Source: a virus
Length of the DNA stretch: 26,192 bases
Virus record (IMG/VR): IMGVR_UViG_3300036466_000044
Span: 1 to 26,192 of that record
Strand: one strand, 5' to 3'
Shown piece after piece: positions 16,124 through 24,136 of the stretch (positions are counted from its first letter, which is position 1; each line of letters opens with the position of its first letter). Position numbers and translations under genes: made by a program. Under the pieces are notes generated by a model. The model saw only the letters and a list, made by a program, of their open reading frames with translations, did no database searches and was not told the origin of the DNA.

Positions 16124-16161
16124 AAAGACCGCCTAAGAGAGAATGTCCCTTGGCGGTCTTT
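16124..16161. terminator. Bidirectional rho-independent terminator
   Basis: AAAGACCGCC (16124-16133) pairs perfectly with GGCGGTCTTT (16152-16161). On the minus strand the stem is followed by a run of five T, on the plus strand by three. It ends both the moron transcript and the leftward transcript carrying the 156-residue gene. Confidence 0.88.
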
Positions 16162-16183
16162 AAACTCTTAACTTTTAATTATA

Positions 16184-16654
16184 TTAAGCTGAGTATTCAT
16201 TTTTAAACTTTTTCTTCATGTTCTCAAGTTTAGCATTTTTAGCTAGTGTTACTTTGAAAGATTCAGCATAGTCTGCTAATTCATCTTTATCTTCCATAGC
16301 ATCAACTTTGTCCCAATCAGGATTATCCACTTCTAAAGTGATTAACTCTTCTTCAACAGGAACTTCTTCTACAATAGTTTTCTTTTCAGCAACAACGTTC
16401 TTGAAGAATAACATGATTGCAACTTGACCTTTGATACGAGAAGCCACTTCATCAAGCTGTGCTTCTTCTGGTAAAAAGGTGTTTAACTTTTCACACATGA
16501 TTCGCATATTAGGGCAATGGTAGAAATCTTTTCCTACGAAGAATGAAAATCGTGAGCTAGTGATACTCTTGTTGAAATCTAAATCTTCGATGAAGAATTG
16601 TAACCATTGGTAGAATTGTTTCTTAGTTTTAAAAAGTTTGTATTGTTCTTTCAT
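16184..16654 (-). CDS. Unknown phage protein with SAP/HeH-like C-terminal domain
   Basis: A 156-residue protein of unknown function, the last gene of the leftward transcript that ends at the terminator at 16124. The N-terminal 95 residues are aromatic-rich (QFYQWLQFFIEDLDF; SRFSFFVGKDFYHCPNM). An acidic linker follows. The last 45 residues (VDAMEDKDELADYAESFKV then KNAKLENMKKKFK) have the pattern 'D-K-D-x-L-x-x-Y-A-x-x-F-x-V-x-L-x-x-x-x-K-L-x-x-M' of the small helix-extension-helix (SAP/HeH-like) domains often found at the end of phage head and neck proteins. The function is not known; a minor head or neck protein is possible. AGAGG lies six bases before ATG at 16654. Confidence 0.8.
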   Translation of the reverse strand: MKEQYKLFKTKKQFYQWLQFFIEDLDFNKSITSSRFSFFVGKDFYHCPNMRIMCEKLNTFLPEEAQLDEVASRIKGQVAIMLFFKNVVAEKKTIVEEVPVEEELITLEVDNPDWDKVDAMEDKDELADYAESFKVTLAKNAKLENMKKKFKNEYSA

Positions 16655-16682
16655 TTGTTTCCTCTCTGGGGATAATTGTAAG

Positions 16683-18128
16683 TCACATTCCGTGTAATGA
16701 CTTTTGGTATTCTTGTTGTAAGATATCCTTTATCTTATGGTAATCTGCGTGACTGTAACATTCTGTCCAACCATCACTGAATTTTTCTCTATCAACTGTA
16801 ACTCTATCGAACAAGGGTTTCAACATAGCTTCAATTGCAGGAGGAGTTTCTCCGTTTTCAAAGTGATACTCGTCTAAGATAATACCTTCGTAATCTTTAC
16901 TATTTCTACTTTGATTTTCTAATCGGGTTATTGCACCAAGATTGGTTATACCTACTTTTAGAAAACTGGGTTCACCTGTTAAAGTGTTCAACCATATAGA
17001 AATGTAAATACTTCCTGCAAGGTGTGACTTGTAACCATTAGCTTTGCAACAAGGACAACCTTTACCTAGTCTTACGTTACTATAAGCAATAGGGAACGGT
17101 TTATTAGTAACAGGGCAGAGGAATCTTATAGGAGTATTGTTATTGACATAGTCATCAATTCTTGTATAAAGTACACCCTTTGCTTTTAATTCGGCATCCA
17201 CTTCTTCATTAGTAAGTCTTTGTCTTTCACCAGCAAGTTTAGCACTACATTTAGAACAGAAGTGAGCTTTCTTGTATAAAGTTCTAGTACCTAAAGGTTG
17301 CATACCATGTTCTTCACAGAACACTTTGACAAACTTTTTGTTGAAATCTTCTCTAGTGACGTGTTCTGTAGGATAATTACGTTCTTCCATTCTAAGTAAA
17401 AAATCTTTGTATCTGGTTTCGTTTATCTTATCTTGTTTAACACATCCGCAGGAGGATTTATGTATCTGGTTAGAACTTTTCATAAAGTAAATCTTATTTT
17501 TACATTTACATTCTATAAAATAACCTTCTACCCCTTCCCTAGATAAGCCCCTACCTAAGACTAAATTTCCATTCACCAAGTCACCAGAAAAATATTTTAA
17601 ACGTCTACCTTCTTCAGGTAAAAATTCTATATCTCCTAATTGATAAAACCTATCTACTCTTATGTGGTCACCCTTTTTAAGAGTCAATATTCTTTGTTTT
17701 TGAGCACATATTTGGCAACCATTACCGTGTTGGTGGTGATCTGCTACAATAGGGAAATAATCTTTGCATGTATTACAAAACACTTGAATAATTTCTCTCA
17801 CACCGTTTAAAGATGTGATTTCCGTGTAATCATACTTATCACCGTGGACGGATTTACATTTGTGTATAAAGTCTCCTACTTTTAAAAGTTTTTTGCTTAC
17901 CCTTATAGCTTCGTTACATTGTTTACAGGGTGTGACAGCTTTAGTGAATAAAGACCCGTGGTAAACTGTACCTACCACTCCATGTTCTTTACAAGTAACC
18001 TTTAAATCTTTATCCAACCACTTATAGATATCTACATCATATAAAGGGTAATCTGGGAAAGTATCTTCATACTTTTGTAAAAACTTCTTGTATCTGGTGG
18101 GGTGATTGTGTAATAATTCTCTCTTCAA
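16683..18128 (-). CDS. Free-standing endonuclease-like protein: zinc-finger repeats plus GIY-YIG-like domain
   Basis: A 481-residue protein inserted between the major capsid gene and the unknown gene. The first 330 residues contain several Cys/His-rich repeats of the DUF723-like type: V-x-C-x-x-H-G followed later by C-x-x-C (for example LKVTCKEHGVVG with CKQC, then KYDYTEI with CQIC, then VKVFCEEHGMQ with CSKC, then CPCC). After residue 365 comes GSIYISIWLNTL and FLKVGITNLGAITRLENQS, then a conserved acidic helix (PPAIEAMLKPLFD). This resembles the T5orf172/GIY-YIG-type nuclease fold (Y-I ... K-V-G-I-T ... R). A homing endonuclease role is likely but not proven. The start is TTG at 18128, ten bases after AAGGAG. 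Confidence 0.82.
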   Translation of the reverse strand: MKRELLHNHPTRYKKFLQKYEDTFPDYPLYDVDIYKWLDKDLKVTCKEHGVVGTVYHGSLFTKAVTPCKQCNEAIRVSKKLLKVGDFIHKCKSVHGDKYDYTEITSLNGVREIIQVFCNTCKDYFPIVADHHQHGNGCQICAQKQRILTLKKGDHIRVDRFYQLGDIEFLPEEGRRLKYFSGDLVNGNLVLGRGLSREGVEGYFIECKCKNKIYFMKSSNQIHKSSCGCVKQDKINETRYKDFLLRMEERNYPTEHVTREDFNKKFVKVFCEEHGMQPLGTRTLYKKAHFCSKCSAKLAGERQRLTNEEVDAELKAKGVLYTRIDDYVNNNTPIRFLCPVTNKPFPIAYSNVRLGKGCPCCKANGYKSHLAGSIYISIWLNTLTGEPSFLKVGITNLGAITRLENQSRNSKDYEGIILDEYHFENGETPPAIEAMLKPLFDRVTVDREKFSDGWTECYSHADYHKIKDILQQEYQKSLHGM

Positions 18129-18168
18129 AACTTAGATTCTCCTTTTAGTAATATACTCTTAACCTTAT

Positions 18169-18180
18169 ATAGTATACTAT
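18169..18180. promoter_or_regulatory. 12-bp perfect palindrome upstream of the free-standing endonuclease gene
   Basis: ATAGTATACTAT is its own reverse complement and lies about 40 bases before the TTG start, between the capsid-gene terminator and the ribosome site. It contains a TATACT that could serve as a -10 box, without a good -35. Operator or promoter role is a guess. Confidence 0.35.
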
Positions 18181-18181
18181 T

Positions 18182-18207
18182 AAAAGGAGAAGCACAAGGC
18201 TTCTCTC
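18182..18207 (-). terminator. Rho-independent terminator after the major capsid gene
   Basis: Minus strand GAGAAGC pairs with GCTTCTC across a five-base loop and is followed by CTTTTAATA. It would separate capsid gene transcription from the inserted endonuclease gene. Confidence 0.7.
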
Positions 18208-18244
18208 TCTTTAAAAATGTTTAATCGATTTTTTCAATCGTTTA

Positions 18245-19285
18245 TTAAACTGTGAACGAATATACACAAACCATATCAGATCTCGTATTAACGGCACATA
18301 GCGACGATTCACTTTCTATCACTTCTTTACGCTCGTCACCTTTAATGAAAAGGTAACCCTCTGAGATAGCTTCTTCACGATTTGCGCCAGCGATAGTGTC
18401 TGAATGACCATATACAAGTTTAAACATATCATCAACACCACGAGGGAAGAAGTAACCAGCGTCTGCTGCAATCTCACCACTTACGTCTTCAAGGTAAGTG
18501 ATACCCTGCCAGCGAAGTACACGGCCTGTAGAAAGACCACCTAAACGTTGACGTAAAGGCTCTTCTTGTGATGCGTAGTTAGCGAATGCTTCAACGTAGT
18601 CAGTGTGGTTCTTAAGCGCTGTGAAAGCATCAGTACCAAGGATACCTACGATTTCATAATTATCACCTAAATCACCAGCTTTATCGAACACATGCTTACG
18701 AACTTTTTCAAATTCATCCGCTGGGTTACTTGCTTGGTCTGTTAAGTCATAAGTTGCTGCACCACCTGCTGCACCATTATACATATCAGCATTTGGAATT
18801 TCAAACATTGCTTGGAAAGAACGTTGAAGGTTAGGACGAGGATTACCATTTGCATCTACTGCATAAGTCGAACCTTTAAGTGCTTGGTACATAACTTTCT
18901 GGTGAAGTTTAGCATGAGACTTTTGAATACGTGCAATAACACGAGCAGCCTTTGAGCGAACTGTCTCAGGGTCTTGTGCTGTAGCAAACTCACGAAGAGA
19001 TTGTACATCTTTTGGCTTGATAATTTTATCTAATGTGAAGAATGGGATCTCTACCCACGCTGTACGCGCTTCATCATCACCAGCTACTTGACGGTCTGCA
19101 CCACGAGCAACTGAATACATGTTATCCATACCAGAAACGATACGTTCAAATGCAACAACACTCTCATCAGAATATTCTACATCAAATAAACCCATTTTCT
19201 CAAGCATGTTCTCAACACGTGGAACTAGTGTCATTAGTGGTGTAAAGTTCTGTAAACCTTGATCACCTAAGCGTAAATCTGCCAT
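18245..19285 (-). CDS. Major capsid protein (lambda gpE-like)
   Basis: A 346-residue protein of the Phage_cap_E type. Recognisable parts are the N-terminal PLMTLVPRVENMLEKMGLFD, the DKIIKPKDVQSLREF segment (the usual 'I-x-P-x-D-x-q' loop), the long helix AARVIARIQKSHAKLHQKVMYQALKG, the central DLGDNYEIVGILGTDAFTAL, and the C-terminal GYFFPRGVDDMFKLVYG segment. It forms the HK97-fold capsid shell. It follows the decoration and protease/scaffold genes in the same order as lambda C-Nu3-D-E. AAGGA precedes ATG at 19285, and a terminator follows the stop codon, as expected for a highly expressed gene. Confidence 0.93.
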   Translation of the reverse strand: MADLRLGDQGLQNFTPLMTLVPRVENMLEKMGLFDVEYSDESVVAFERIVSGMDNMYSVARGADRQVAGDDEARTAWVEIPFFTLDKIIKPKDVQSLREFATAQDPETVRSKAARVIARIQKSHAKLHQKVMYQALKGSTYAVDANGNPRPNLQRSFQAMFEIPNADMYNGAAGGAATYDLTDQASNPADEFEKVRKHVFDKAGDLGDNYEIVGILGTDAFTALKNHTDYVEAFANYASQEEPLRQRLGGLSTGRVLRWQGITYLEDVSGEIAADAGYFFPRGVDDMFKLVYGHSDTIAGANREEAISEGYLFIKGDERKEVIESESSLCAVNTRSDMVCVYSFTV

Positions 19286-19319
19286 TATTTATTTTCCTTT
19301 TATTCTTATTATTGTTGGA

Positions 19320-19688
19320 TTAAACTAATACTTCGTGAGAAGCTTGAGTCTTTTTACCGAATGCTGTAAGCTGTGCTTCTGAAAGTGGTGTATTACCAAC
19401 TTTTAATTCCTCTGCACGGAAGATAACCCAATCTAGTTCAACAACTGCACGGACAGTAGCTTCGTCACCAGTTGCAACAGCGTCAATTAGGAAATCATCA
19501 ATTACGTAAACAACGTCACCAGCAGTGATATCTGCATCAGCAGCTTCAGTGAAGTCAGCTTTAAGCAAAGTACCATGAGTCATAGTAGCAGTTTTAGTAA
19601 CTTGAAGAGTTGTGTTAATCATTGCATCGCCAGTACCTTCACCTTGAAGAGCACGTAATACAACTTGGTTACGAGATAATGTAGCCAT
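19320..19688 (-). CDS. Head decoration protein (lambda gpD-like)
   Basis: A 122-residue protein of the HDPD/gpD type. After a short N-terminal arm (LSRNQVVLRALQGEG) comes MTHGTLLKADF, then ADADITAGDVVYVIDDFL, then ATVRAVVELDWVIFRAEEL, the small beta-barrel that sits at the three-fold axes of the shell and strengthens it. It lies between the protease/scaffold and major capsid genes, exactly as D lies between C/Nu3 and E in lambda. AAAGGAAA precedes ATG at 19688. No anomalies. Confidence 0.9.
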   Translation of the reverse strand: MATLSRNQVVLRALQGEGTGDAMINTTLQVTKTATMTHGTLLKADFTEAADADITAGDVVYVIDDFLIDAVATGDEATVRAVVELDWVIFRAEELKVGNTPLSEAQLTAFGKKTQASHEVLV

Positions 19689-19735
19689 TATATTTTTCCT
19701 TTATTTATAATTATTATGTTCTGCTAATGCAGGGA

Positions 19736-20272
19736 TTACTTGTTAGCGTTTAACTTTTTAAGATTAATTGCTAATTGCTCTTCGATACTTAATGAGGTAG
19801 TATCTGTTTGAGGTAATGCTTCTTCAGTAGTTTGAGGAGCAGCACCAAATTCTTCTTGAATAGTTTTCATTTCAGATTGAAGTGTTTCTTCTTTTGCTGC
19901 GAACTCTTCTTGAGCTACAGTAAGAGCAGAAGTAGCTTCTTCAACTTTACCAGTTAACTCATTAACAGCCATATCAGCAGAAGCGATAACAGTGTTTAAA
20001 AGTTCTTTGTATGTACCAGATACTTCATCAGAAAGTAACACTGATACTAAAGACTCTTTACAATCAGCAGCCCATACGCTAGAATCTAATTTAGCTTCAA
20101 GTTCTTCTTTTGCAGCAAGTGCTTCTTTAGCTTTATAATTTGCTAATTCTGTAGAAGCTTGTTCTTTTTCTGCTTCAAGAGCGGCTAGTTTTGTTTTGAT
20201 TGTTTCAAGTTCTTGAAGTTGAGCTAATTGTTCAGCATCAACACTAGAAGCTTGCTCTGTGTTCTTCGACAT
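19736..20272 (-). CDS. Nested scaffold protein (Nu3-like, internal start)
   Basis: An internal ATG at 20272, in frame with the protease gene, is preceded by GAGG eight bases upstream and would give a 178-residue coiled-coil scaffold, MSKNTEQASSVDAEQLAQLQ and onward. Lambda makes Nu3 from the C gene in the same way. The strong ribosome site in the middle of a gene and the exact fit to the protease/scaffold boundary support independent translation. Confidence 0.72.
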   Translation of the reverse strand: MSKNTEQASSVDAEQLAQLQELETIKTKLAALEAEKEQASTELANYKAKEALAAKEELEAKLDSSVWAADCKESLVSVLLSDEVSGTYKELLNTVIASADMAVNELTGKVEEATSALTVAQEEFAAKEETLQSEMKTIQEEFGAAPQTTEEALPQTDTTSLSIEEQLAINLKKLNANK

Positions 20273-21193
20273 TAAGATTTCCTCATCAGTCTTAGTTAAT
20301 TTTGCAGCTACTTGTGTAGTGCCTTGTTGTTGCTCAGAGGTGATAGAGTAACCACCCAAATAAGCTTGGAATTCATCTTCTTCCATGATTTTATCGATTA
20401 AACCTAGTTGTAAAGCTTTCTCTGCTTTGAACATTCTGGCCTGTGTATCACGGACAGTTTGAACAGAAATATTACGCATGTTAGCTACATGGTTGGTAAA
20501 CTTGATATAAAGGTCGTCTACACTTTCCTGTAAATCTTCTAAGAAACCTTTACGGAAACTGCCATCATCTTCAAATGGAACTTTTTCGCTACCAGCAGTG
20601 ATGAATGTACGTTCAATACCTTCTTTCTCAAGTTGTTTACTGTTGTTGGCAAGAGAAATCACTACACCAATAGAACCTACCTCTGCTTCTGGATTAGCAA
20701 TCAACTCGTGACAAGCCGCAGCTAAACCCATACCAGCAGACGCTGCCATACCATCAATGTAACCTACCAAGCGGATCTTATTGTCATCTGCAATCTTACG
20801 TAACTGGGTTGCCGTAAAAATCATTCGATATGCCTGACCGCCACCGCTGTCTAGTTTCATCAATACAGTTTTAACACCTTCCTCAGCAAACTCTTGCATT
20901 TGAGAAAGTAAACTTGTGTAACTACAACCACCGCATAAAGCTTCAAAACCATTAGGTTTATAAGTTGTCGGACCTTCTACTCGAAGAATACCAATATCTT
21001 CCGAAATGTTAAGATACTCTTTACCTTCATTGAAATCCTCTGACAAAAGAAGTTCTTCTTTATATGCGTTAAGGTTTTCTCTGTTTTCAAGAACTTCTGA
21101 TATTTCTCGGAATTTAGATTCTAATATGAGTTGAGGTTTTTCTAGGATTGATTTACTAAAGCGGGGGAGTTGATGAGCTTTCTTTTTAGCCAT
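19736..21193 (-). CDS. Capsid maturation protease (S49) fused to scaffold
   Basis: A 485-residue protein with an N-terminal S49/SppA-like protease and a C-terminal scaffold, as in lambda gpC. KLDSGGGQAYRM (about 113-124) is the oxyanion/Gly-rich loop. GMAASAGMGLAAAC holds the nucleophile Ser152. EVGSIGVVIS and FITAGSEK follow, with Lys204 as the likely general base; the 52-residue spacing equals that quoted for the lambda gpC Ser/Lys dyad. From about residue 308 the sequence is a long acidic coiled coil (ELETIKTKLAALEAEKEQAS), the scaffold. The frame is open to 21223, but ATG at 21193 has AAGGA six bases upstream and begins MAKKK, so it is preferred. An extended -10 promoter lies at 21282. 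Confidence 0.9.
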   Translation of the reverse strand: MAKKKAHQLPRFSKSILEKPQLILESKFREISEVLENRENLNAYKEELLLSEDFNEGKEYLNISEDIGILRVEGPTTYKPNGFEALCGGCSYTSLLSQMQEFAEEGVKTVLMKLDSGGGQAYRMIFTATQLRKIADDNKIRLVGYIDGMAASAGMGLAAACHELIANPEAEVGSIGVVISLANNSKQLEKEGIERTFITAGSEKVPFEDDGSFRKGFLEDLQESVDDLYIKFTNHVANMRNISVQTVRDTQARMFKAEKALQLGLIDKIMEEDEFQAYLGGYSITSEQQQGTTQVAAKLTKTDEEILMSKNTEQASSVDAEQLAQLQELETIKTKLAALEAEKEQASTELANYKAKEALAAKEELEAKLDSSVWAADCKESLVSVLLSDEVSGTYKELLNTVIASADMAVNELTGKVEEATSALTVAQEEFAAKEETLQSEMKTIQEEFGAAPQTTEEALPQTDTTSLSIEEQLAINLKKLNANK

Positions 21194-21226
21194 TACTCTT
21201 CCTTTTATTATTAGTGGAGACAAAGT

Positions 21227-21254
21227 GATTAATAAGAATTGATTAATAAGAATT
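21227..21254. repeat. Tandem 14-bp direct repeat in the portal-protease gap
   Basis: GATTAATAAGAATT occurs twice in direct succession, in the leader between the promoter at 21282 and the protease start. On the minus strand GATTAAT and ATTAATC can also pair into a short hairpin. Function unknown. Confidence 0.6.
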
Positions 21255-21281
21255 AATCCACTCTATCTCCTTTATTGTTAC

Positions 21282-21310
21282 ATTATAACATAGCATTGCA
21301 AATAACACAA
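21282..21310 (-). promoter_or_regulatory. Extended -10 promoter of the capsid operon
   Basis: Minus strand TATAAT (21282-21287) preceded by TGT, with TTGTGT 17 bases upstream (21305-21310). It lies directly after the portal stop codon and upstream of the protease-scaffold-decoration-capsid genes. Confidence 0.65.
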
Positions 21311-21321
21311 CACTTAACATA

Positions 21322-22875
21322 TTACGCTGCATTTTCATTGTTAACATCTGAATTATCCTGTGCATTGTTCCCAGATCCTGATGTACCACCATTATCTTCT
21401 CCTTGATTATCCTGTATATCGAAAAGCATCTCTCTTAACACTTCCGCAGGTGTATCAATTGGAACACGGTAATCCACATCCATCATATCAAGAACATAGT
21501 TTATAACGTCTGGGTGTGCTGGAAGGATACTCTTTGTACGTGAAACAAGCTTACCTGCCTCATCAGCAGAAATCTTCTGAACATTACCCGCTTTCCACTT
21601 AGGCATATCCGAAGCTTTGTAATCCCAATTGTTAAGTTTCATTAACTTAGGGAAAATTTGCTTATTCCACATGTCATCTATGATCATAGTGTCTAATTCA
21701 ACAAAGTGAGCTTGAATAGAAGATTGACCTTCTAAAAGGTTGTAACTTCCGCCACCATTTTCACCTGATAACATATTCTGACATGCGAAACAGTTGTAGA
21801 TTGCACGTTTACGTTGTTCTACTAACTCTATGATATCGAAGTTTTTCCCGCTTCCTTCAATACCTAAGAATTGAAGCTTAAACTGTGCAGCACCAGAACC
21901 ATTTTCAGAATGTGTATCTGTTGGAAGAACGCAATAACTTTGATCACCAGCATGTAAGTTGGCAAGGTTGTCTTTCAATTGTTCAACCATTCTAGCTTCT
22001 GGTCCCGTTGGATTATCAGAGGCAGCAGCTAACAATGAACTTGGAGCACCAAGAACAGGCATACCAGCCATATCCTTTTGAACACCAATCAATGTTAAAT
22101 CTTGTAAAAGTTGTTTCTCTTTCCAAGGGATATACGCTGAATCAAATACTGAGATTCCAGCAGGTTGAGTTGGAGTTGATGAATATGAACAATAAGCCAC
22201 TCGGTTAAAGGGAATAGATTGCACACCTGCATTACCTTTGAATCCATTGAACCCTATTGAACGAATGCCATCCACACCTTCAAAAGCTGATTGCGATTGA
22301 TTCAAAGAGGTTATTCTATCTCCATTAGGAGTAGTCGCCCAAGGAGTGATCTTATCTAAAGTGAGAGGATGGATATAGGCAAGTTTTTTAAGCTTCCGCT
22401 TATCCTTCCATTCTGCATCACCATTTTCAAACACCATCTCAAAAGGAGACCATCCATCACGGATCATTGCAGCAGAACACATACCCACAACTAAAGGAGT
22501 TTGTCCAAAAAGGTTTTCCATGTTATATTCAAGGAACTCTTTGATGCGAAGTGACTCTTCTGAGTTTACATCATATTTGAACTTACCTTTAGCTTGAGCT
22601 TTTGCAACAGCCATACTCCTCGCAGAAAAACAAGTAGCTATTGCATCATCGTTTAACATTTGCTGGTAAGTGGTTAGTCGTTGCGTCCTACTGAGTTCCC
22701 AAGGTTTAAGAATAGCAATTTGACGCTTGACAAACTCTATTGCTGCAGTGGATAATTGTTTATTAGAGGAACGTTGTTCACGAGTTGAATTTGGGGGAGT
22801 GGCATTTGTTGCAGCCATGTTAGCACGTTGAGAAGAAGTGTTTTTCTTCCGTCTGCGCCTAGTCTTATTAGCCAT
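21322..22875 (-). CDS. Portal protein (DUF935-like)
   Basis: A 517-residue protein between terminase and capsid protease. The first 40 residues are basic and Ser/Asn-rich. Then come AAIEFVKRQIAILKPWELSRTQRL, the RDGWSPFEMVFENGD segment typical of DUF935/gp29-like portals, and FNRVAYCSYSSTPTQPAGISVFDSAY (usual 'G-x-S-x-l-r-a-v-y' motif). The ELVEQRKRAIYNCFACQNMLSGENGGGS stem/wing helix follows (usual 'Q-I-s-k-a-i-L-g-q-t-l-t'). The C-terminus is acidic and Asn/Gly-rich. It forms the dodecameric portal at one capsid vertex that docks the terminase and the neck. AGGAG lies six bases before ATG at 22875. Confidence 0.9.
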   Translation of the reverse strand: MANKTRRRRKKNTSSQRANMAATNATPPNSTREQRSSNKQLSTAAIEFVKRQIAILKPWELSRTQRLTTYQQMLNDDAIATCFSARSMAVAKAQAKGKFKYDVNSEESLRIKEFLEYNMENLFGQTPLVVGMCSAAMIRDGWSPFEMVFENGDAEWKDKRKLKKLAYIHPLTLDKITPWATTPNGDRITSLNQSQSAFEGVDGIRSIGFNGFKGNAGVQSIPFNRVAYCSYSSTPTQPAGISVFDSAYIPWKEKQLLQDLTLIGVQKDMAGMPVLGAPSSLLAAASDNPTGPEARMVEQLKDNLANLHAGDQSYCVLPTDTHSENGSGAAQFKLQFLGIEGSGKNFDIIELVEQRKRAIYNCFACQNMLSGENGGGSYNLLEGQSSIQAHFVELDTMIIDDMWNKQIFPKLMKLNNWDYKASDMPKWKAGNVQKISADEAGKLVSRTKSILPAHPDVINYVLDMMDVDYRVPIDTPAEVLREMLFDIQDNQGEDNGGTSGSGNNAQDNSDVNNENAA

Positions 22876-22893
22876 TGTATCTCCTGTTAGGAA

Positions 22894-22910
22894 AGGAGAA
22901 CATTTCTCCT
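22894..22910 (-). promoter_or_regulatory. Hairpin just upstream of the portal ribosome site
   Basis: AGGAGAA pairs with TTCTCCT across a three-base loop, followed on the minus strand by TTCC and then the true AGGAG of the portal gene. The 5' arm mimics a ribosome site and the 3' arm is an anti-ribosome-site sequence, so it may modulate translation or mark RNA processing. Confidence 0.4.
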
Positions 22911-22920
22911 AAATGTAGAT

Positions 22921-22950
22921 GTTTCCGCAATGTTATATTATTACGGAAAC
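22921..22950. repeat. Inverted repeat (GTTTCCG / CGGAAAC) in the portal leader
   Basis: A seven-pair perfect stem with a 16-base AT-rich loop between the promoter at 22976 and the portal gene. There is no T-run on the minus strand, so it is not a good leftward terminator. Possible operator or leader stem. Confidence 0.45.
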
Positions 22951-22975
22951 TTTATTAATTCTTGTTATAAGAGAT

Positions 22976-23004
22976 ATTATAACACAAGGGGTTTGTTTTG
23001 GCAA
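22976..23004 (-). promoter_or_regulatory. Strong sigma-70-type promoter upstream of portal
   Basis: Minus strand TTGCCA (22999-23004), 17-base spacer, TATAAT (22976-22981) with an extended TGT in front. It is the best promoter match in the window and sits between the terminase stop and the portal gene. Confidence 0.78.
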
Positions 23005-23020
23005 CAGAACCCACTTCCCG

Positions 23021-24136
23021 TCATCGGATAGACTTGCGGTAAGAGGTGTAAGCTGTTGGAGAAGTGGTGTCTGGGAGGCTGTAGACGCGGATTACCCTTT
23101 CTTTGGATAGGAAGTTGTAAGCCGAAGCTATAGCATCTGCAAAGTCATCCTTTTTGGTTTTGGTTGATCTTTCACCATCAAAGTTTTCCAACTGTTTCAT
23201 TATATGGTTGTAAGTATTCTCTGAAAAAGTAGACTTAACTATCTTAATCAAACCATTCTCTGCACTTGTTGCAAAAGGTAAGAATTTGGTAAGTTTATTC
23301 TTTGTGATAGGCATAGGATCTTTTTTATAAATATAACCCTCTTCTGCAAAATACTTAGCTTGTTGTGCCCATAATGCCTTACCCGCAGCAGCAGGGTCTT
23401 GCGGGGAAATAAGGTAAACTTCTGAACCGTCAAATTCAGCTTGCTTCAACATTACTCTATCCCTCTCACCAGAACTGAGATACATTGCACCTTGGATGTC
23501 ATCTACTTTGTCATAAAAGTCTTCGTGATAGTCTCCCATTAAAGTATAATACCCATCTTTACTTTTGTGCATTTTTATACTTACTGTTGGATCGGGATTC
23601 TTATTTGACATAGTTCTTTCAGATGCTCCGAAATCGTATGCCCTAACAGTGAGACCATCCGTAGGTACTTTATCTACGTGGTCTATCCAATCACGCTTAA
23701 AGTATTTACTCCCGAATGCAAATTCTGCCCAACAACCATGTAAAAGTTGAGCTTTATCTATTTCATTCAAACCTTCTAGGAAGCCGAGGTACGCTGGGTT
23801 GCTCTCAATCATCGGAGGATTATCATAAATATTTGCACTCACGAAACTGAAAGATAGTATTAAGTTTTCCCAATCTTTTTCAGGGATATCAAATCTTGTA
23901 CCTAATTCTTCTCTGGTTTCTCCCCATACATATTCACCGTCTCTTTGTAGGAAATACCTAACTAAACCATCCTTTTTAGGGTCAGGGTATCCGTCCTCTG
24001 TCAAGTAGAATGAGATCATTTTCTTAATCTCATGAGAGGGTGACGGGTTACAAGAAATAACCATACGGGAAAAATGTTTTGATTGTGATCTGAGTCGAGA
24101 CATGAAGTATTCTATCTGACTCCATTCGAATTGTGT
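23021..24136 (-). CDS. Terminase large subunit, exon 3 (nuclease part)
   Basis: The last exon of the large terminase, 371 residues and a stop. It starts at ACA (24136) after the terminal G of the intron, giving GIDEG|TQFEW, the normal Walker B continuation. Residues 26-33 (VISCNPSP) are the coupling motif. The RNase H-like nuclease follows, with AYDFGASE (Asp168), SPQDPAA (Asp247) and KKDDFADAIASA (Asp330, Asp331 and Asp334) as the metal-binding set. It cuts the DNA concatemer during packaging. A naive gene call would start at TTG 24139, which is intron sequence. The gene ends 17 bases before the -35 of the portal promoter. Confidence 0.93.
   Translation of the reverse strand, partial: TQFEWSQIEYFMSRLRSQSKHFSRMVISCNPSPSHEIKKMISFYLTEDGYPDPKKDGLVRYFLQRDGEYVWGETREELGTRFDIPEKDWENLILSFSFVSANIYDNPPMIESNPAYLGFLEGLNEIDKAQLLHGCWAEFAFGSKYFKRDWIDHVDKVPTDGLTVRAYDFGASERTMSNKNPDPTVSIKMHKSKDGYYTLMGDYHEDFYDKVDDIQGAMYLSSGERDRVMLKQAEFDGSEVYLISPQDPAAAGKALWAQQAKYFAEEGYIYKKDPMPITKNKLTKFLPFATSAENGLIKIVKSTFSENTYNHIMKQLENFDGERSTKTKKDDFADAIASAYNFLSKERVIRVYSLPDTTSPTAYTSYRKSIR

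Noticed and set aside
16124-16161. Inverted repeat considered as a CRISPR-like or attachment repeat
   Set aside because: It occurs once and has the stem, spacing and T-run of a terminator.
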